Source: DATFXM01 sp035315885
GTDB taxonomy: Bacteria; Acidobacteriota; Blastocatellia; UBA7656
Length of the DNA: 14,988 nt
Reading direction: 5' to 3'
Assembly: GCA_035315885.1 (NCBI GenBank)
Contig: DATFXM010000075.1
Location: 1 to 14,988, forward strand
Part shown: piece after piece, positions 14,465-14,988 of the stretch
How the letters are laid out: each line of letters opens with the position of its first letter
How positions within the stretch are numbered: position 1 is the first letter of the stretch
Notes under the pieces: model-generated
Told to the model about the DNA's origin: nothing
Seen by the model: only the letters and a program-made list of their open reading frames with translations
The model's database searches: none
Program-made: the position numbers and the translations under genes

Positions 14465-14696
14465 CAACCCTGAAGGGGTTGCGTCGTGCAGCCCAGGGTT
14501 GCCGTCCGCGGCTACCCTGGGTTTGGTCACGCCAATTGATCGCAACCCTGAAGGGGTTGCGTCGCCAATACAAACGACCAAATCCGCCAGCGAAACGCGG
14601 ACGCAACCCCTCCGGGGTTGGTACTCAAGACCGCGATTACCCAGGGTAGCCGTGGACGGCAACCCTGGGCTGCGCGACGCAACCCCTTCGGGGTTG
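14465..14696. repeat. 58-bp inverted repeat element with nested hairpins
   Basis: The 58-bp arm at 14465-14522 matches the reverse complement of 14639-14696 with only three mismatches. Each arm holds two hairpins. The first is CAACCC...GGGTTG (14465-14481 and 14680-14696). The second runs from CCCAGGGT to ACCCTGGG (14492-14521 and 14640-14669). Two more copies of the first hairpin lie in the core, at 14543-14559 (forward) and 14604-14620 (reverse). All four carry a GCGTC or GACGC tail. Both strands are open in several frames, but these are low-complexity repeat translations, not genes. Confidence 0.95.
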
Positions 14697-14703
14697 AACC
14701 CAG

Positions 14704-14780
14704 AGCCCAGCACTCAGAACTCAGGACTCAGAACTCAGGACTCAGGACTCAGCACTCAGCACTCAGCACTCAAGACTCAC
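14704..14780 (-). repeat. tandem heptamer array, right arm (CTCAG orientation)
   Basis: About eleven in-register heptamers: a degenerate AGCCCAG, then CACTCAG, AACTCAG, GACTCAG and variants, ending in CACTCAA and GACTCAC. The first base of the unit varies among A, G and C. It is the reverse complement of the left-arm unit, so both arrays face the 58-bp inverted repeat. Confidence 0.95.
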
Positions 14781-14803
14781 CTTAACCCGCATCCTCAGTT
14801 CAA

Positions 14804-14862
14804 TTAGAATTCCAGACTGTTTTTCTCAGGATATACTTGACTTTTTCGCTCAAGAATTCTAA
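14804..14862. promoter_or_regulatory. 9-bp inverted repeat, candidate operator
   Basis: TTAGAATTC (14804-14812) and GAATTCTAA (14854-14862) are exact reverse complements whose starts are 50 bp apart. The second arm overlaps the proposed -10 element and includes the palindrome AGAATTCT. Rrf2 regulators often repress their own promoters, so this is a reasonable operator candidate; it is not proven. Confidence 0.4.
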
Positions 14863-14865
14863 ATT
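14837..14865 (+). promoter_or_regulatory. probable promoter of the Rrf2-family gene
   Basis: TTGACT (14837-14842) is followed after 17 nt by TAAATT (14860-14865). The -35 is one base off consensus and the -10 is two off. The predicted start near 14872 leaves a leader of about 40 nt. Confidence 0.55.
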
Positions 14866-14912
14866 TCCCAATCGGCTCTTCAGCGGACTGATCGGAAGCA
14901 GGAGTTCAAGCG

Positions 14913-14988
14913 ATGCAGATTTCAACAAAGGGTAAGTATTCGGTTCGCGCAGTGCTCGACATTGCTCAGCACTCGGCTGGTTCTCCTG
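14913..14988 (+). CDS. Rrf2-family transcriptional regulator, N-terminal part (runs off window)
   Basis: Twenty-five codons are visible, starting MQISTKGKYSVRAVLDIAQH. Rrf2 proteins, such as IscR, NsrR and CymR, begin with 'M.lstkgrYavrallDLA', the first helix of their winged helix-turn-helix. The ATG at 14913 has GGAG 8 nt upstream. The cysteines that would show a [2Fe-2S] cluster lie beyond the window, so IscR-like and cluster-free types cannot be separated. It has its own promoter and possible operator and lies downstream of the large repeat element. Confidence 0.85.
   Translation, partial: MQISTKGKYSVRAVLDIAQHSAGSP

Noticed and set aside
14465..14696. Nested hairpins as an intrinsic terminator for the aminotransferase gene
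   Set aside because: None of the stems is followed by a T tract on either strand; factor-dependent termination remains possible but is not visible.
14237..14807. Open frames on both strands across the repeat element, giving peptides rich in 'QHSALSTQ' or 'NPGLRDATPSGL'
   Set aside because: They are translations of heptamer arrays and inverted hairpins, with no ribosome site or domain; open frames on both strands follow from the repeat composition.

Overview
The window looks like chromosomal DNA of a moderately GC-rich bacterium. I favour Acidobacteriota, possibly a Blastocatellia-like lineage, from the housekeeping protein sequences, the rimP-nusA-infB-rbfA-nrnA gene order and the many intergenic heptamer and palindromic repeats. 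This placement is inference; no 16S or other phylogenetic marker was compared.

Layout. (1) 1-218: the 3' end of an IS4-type transposase gene and the probable right end of that insertion sequence, abutting a short AT-rich heptamer repeat. (2) 258-6756, minus strand: a translation/transcription operon read from right to left: rimP (ribosome maturation), nusA (elongation/termination factor), infB (IF-2), rbfA (30S maturation) and nrnA (DHH phosphoesterase, nanoRNase/pAp phosphatase). A near-consensus promoter (6728-6756) and a terminator-like hairpin with a T tract (6689-6711) precede rimP. (3) 6757-7063: a divergent intergenic region holding a heptamer-repeat palindrome and the promoter for a rightward gene. 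(4) 7064-8341, plus: a GAF-like protein with a proline-rich linker and a conserved-looking C-terminal helical domain, function unknown. (5) 8342-8560: a repeat-filled spacer. (6) 8561-9790, plus: a Jen/SHS-type monocarboxylate:proton symporter of the MFS. (7) 9961-14313, plus: a tightly spaced trio, lytic transglycosylase (Slt70-like), a secreted PEGA-like/TPR protein and a PLP aminotransferase, with a promoter at about 9880-9909. (8) 14308-14780: a large nested palindrome made of two oppositely oriented heptamer arrays enclosing a 58-bp inverted repeat. (9) 14913-end, plus: the start of an Rrf2-family regulator with its own promoter and a possible operator.

How it fits together. The leftward operon makes ribosome-assembly and initiation factors plus a short-RNA scavenger, probably under leader attenuation. 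The rightward genes serve cell-envelope turnover and small-metabolite handling. The unusual part is the non-coding content. Three of the larger gaps between plus-strand transcription units carry variants of one heptamer (N-ACTCAG or its complement) in facing orientation. The largest copy also encloses a hairpin-rich element. I found no defence system, CRISPR array, tRNA or rRNA gene. The best candidates for something undescribed are these heptamer/hairpin elements and the repeat-expanded, start-codon-rich 5' end of rbfA.
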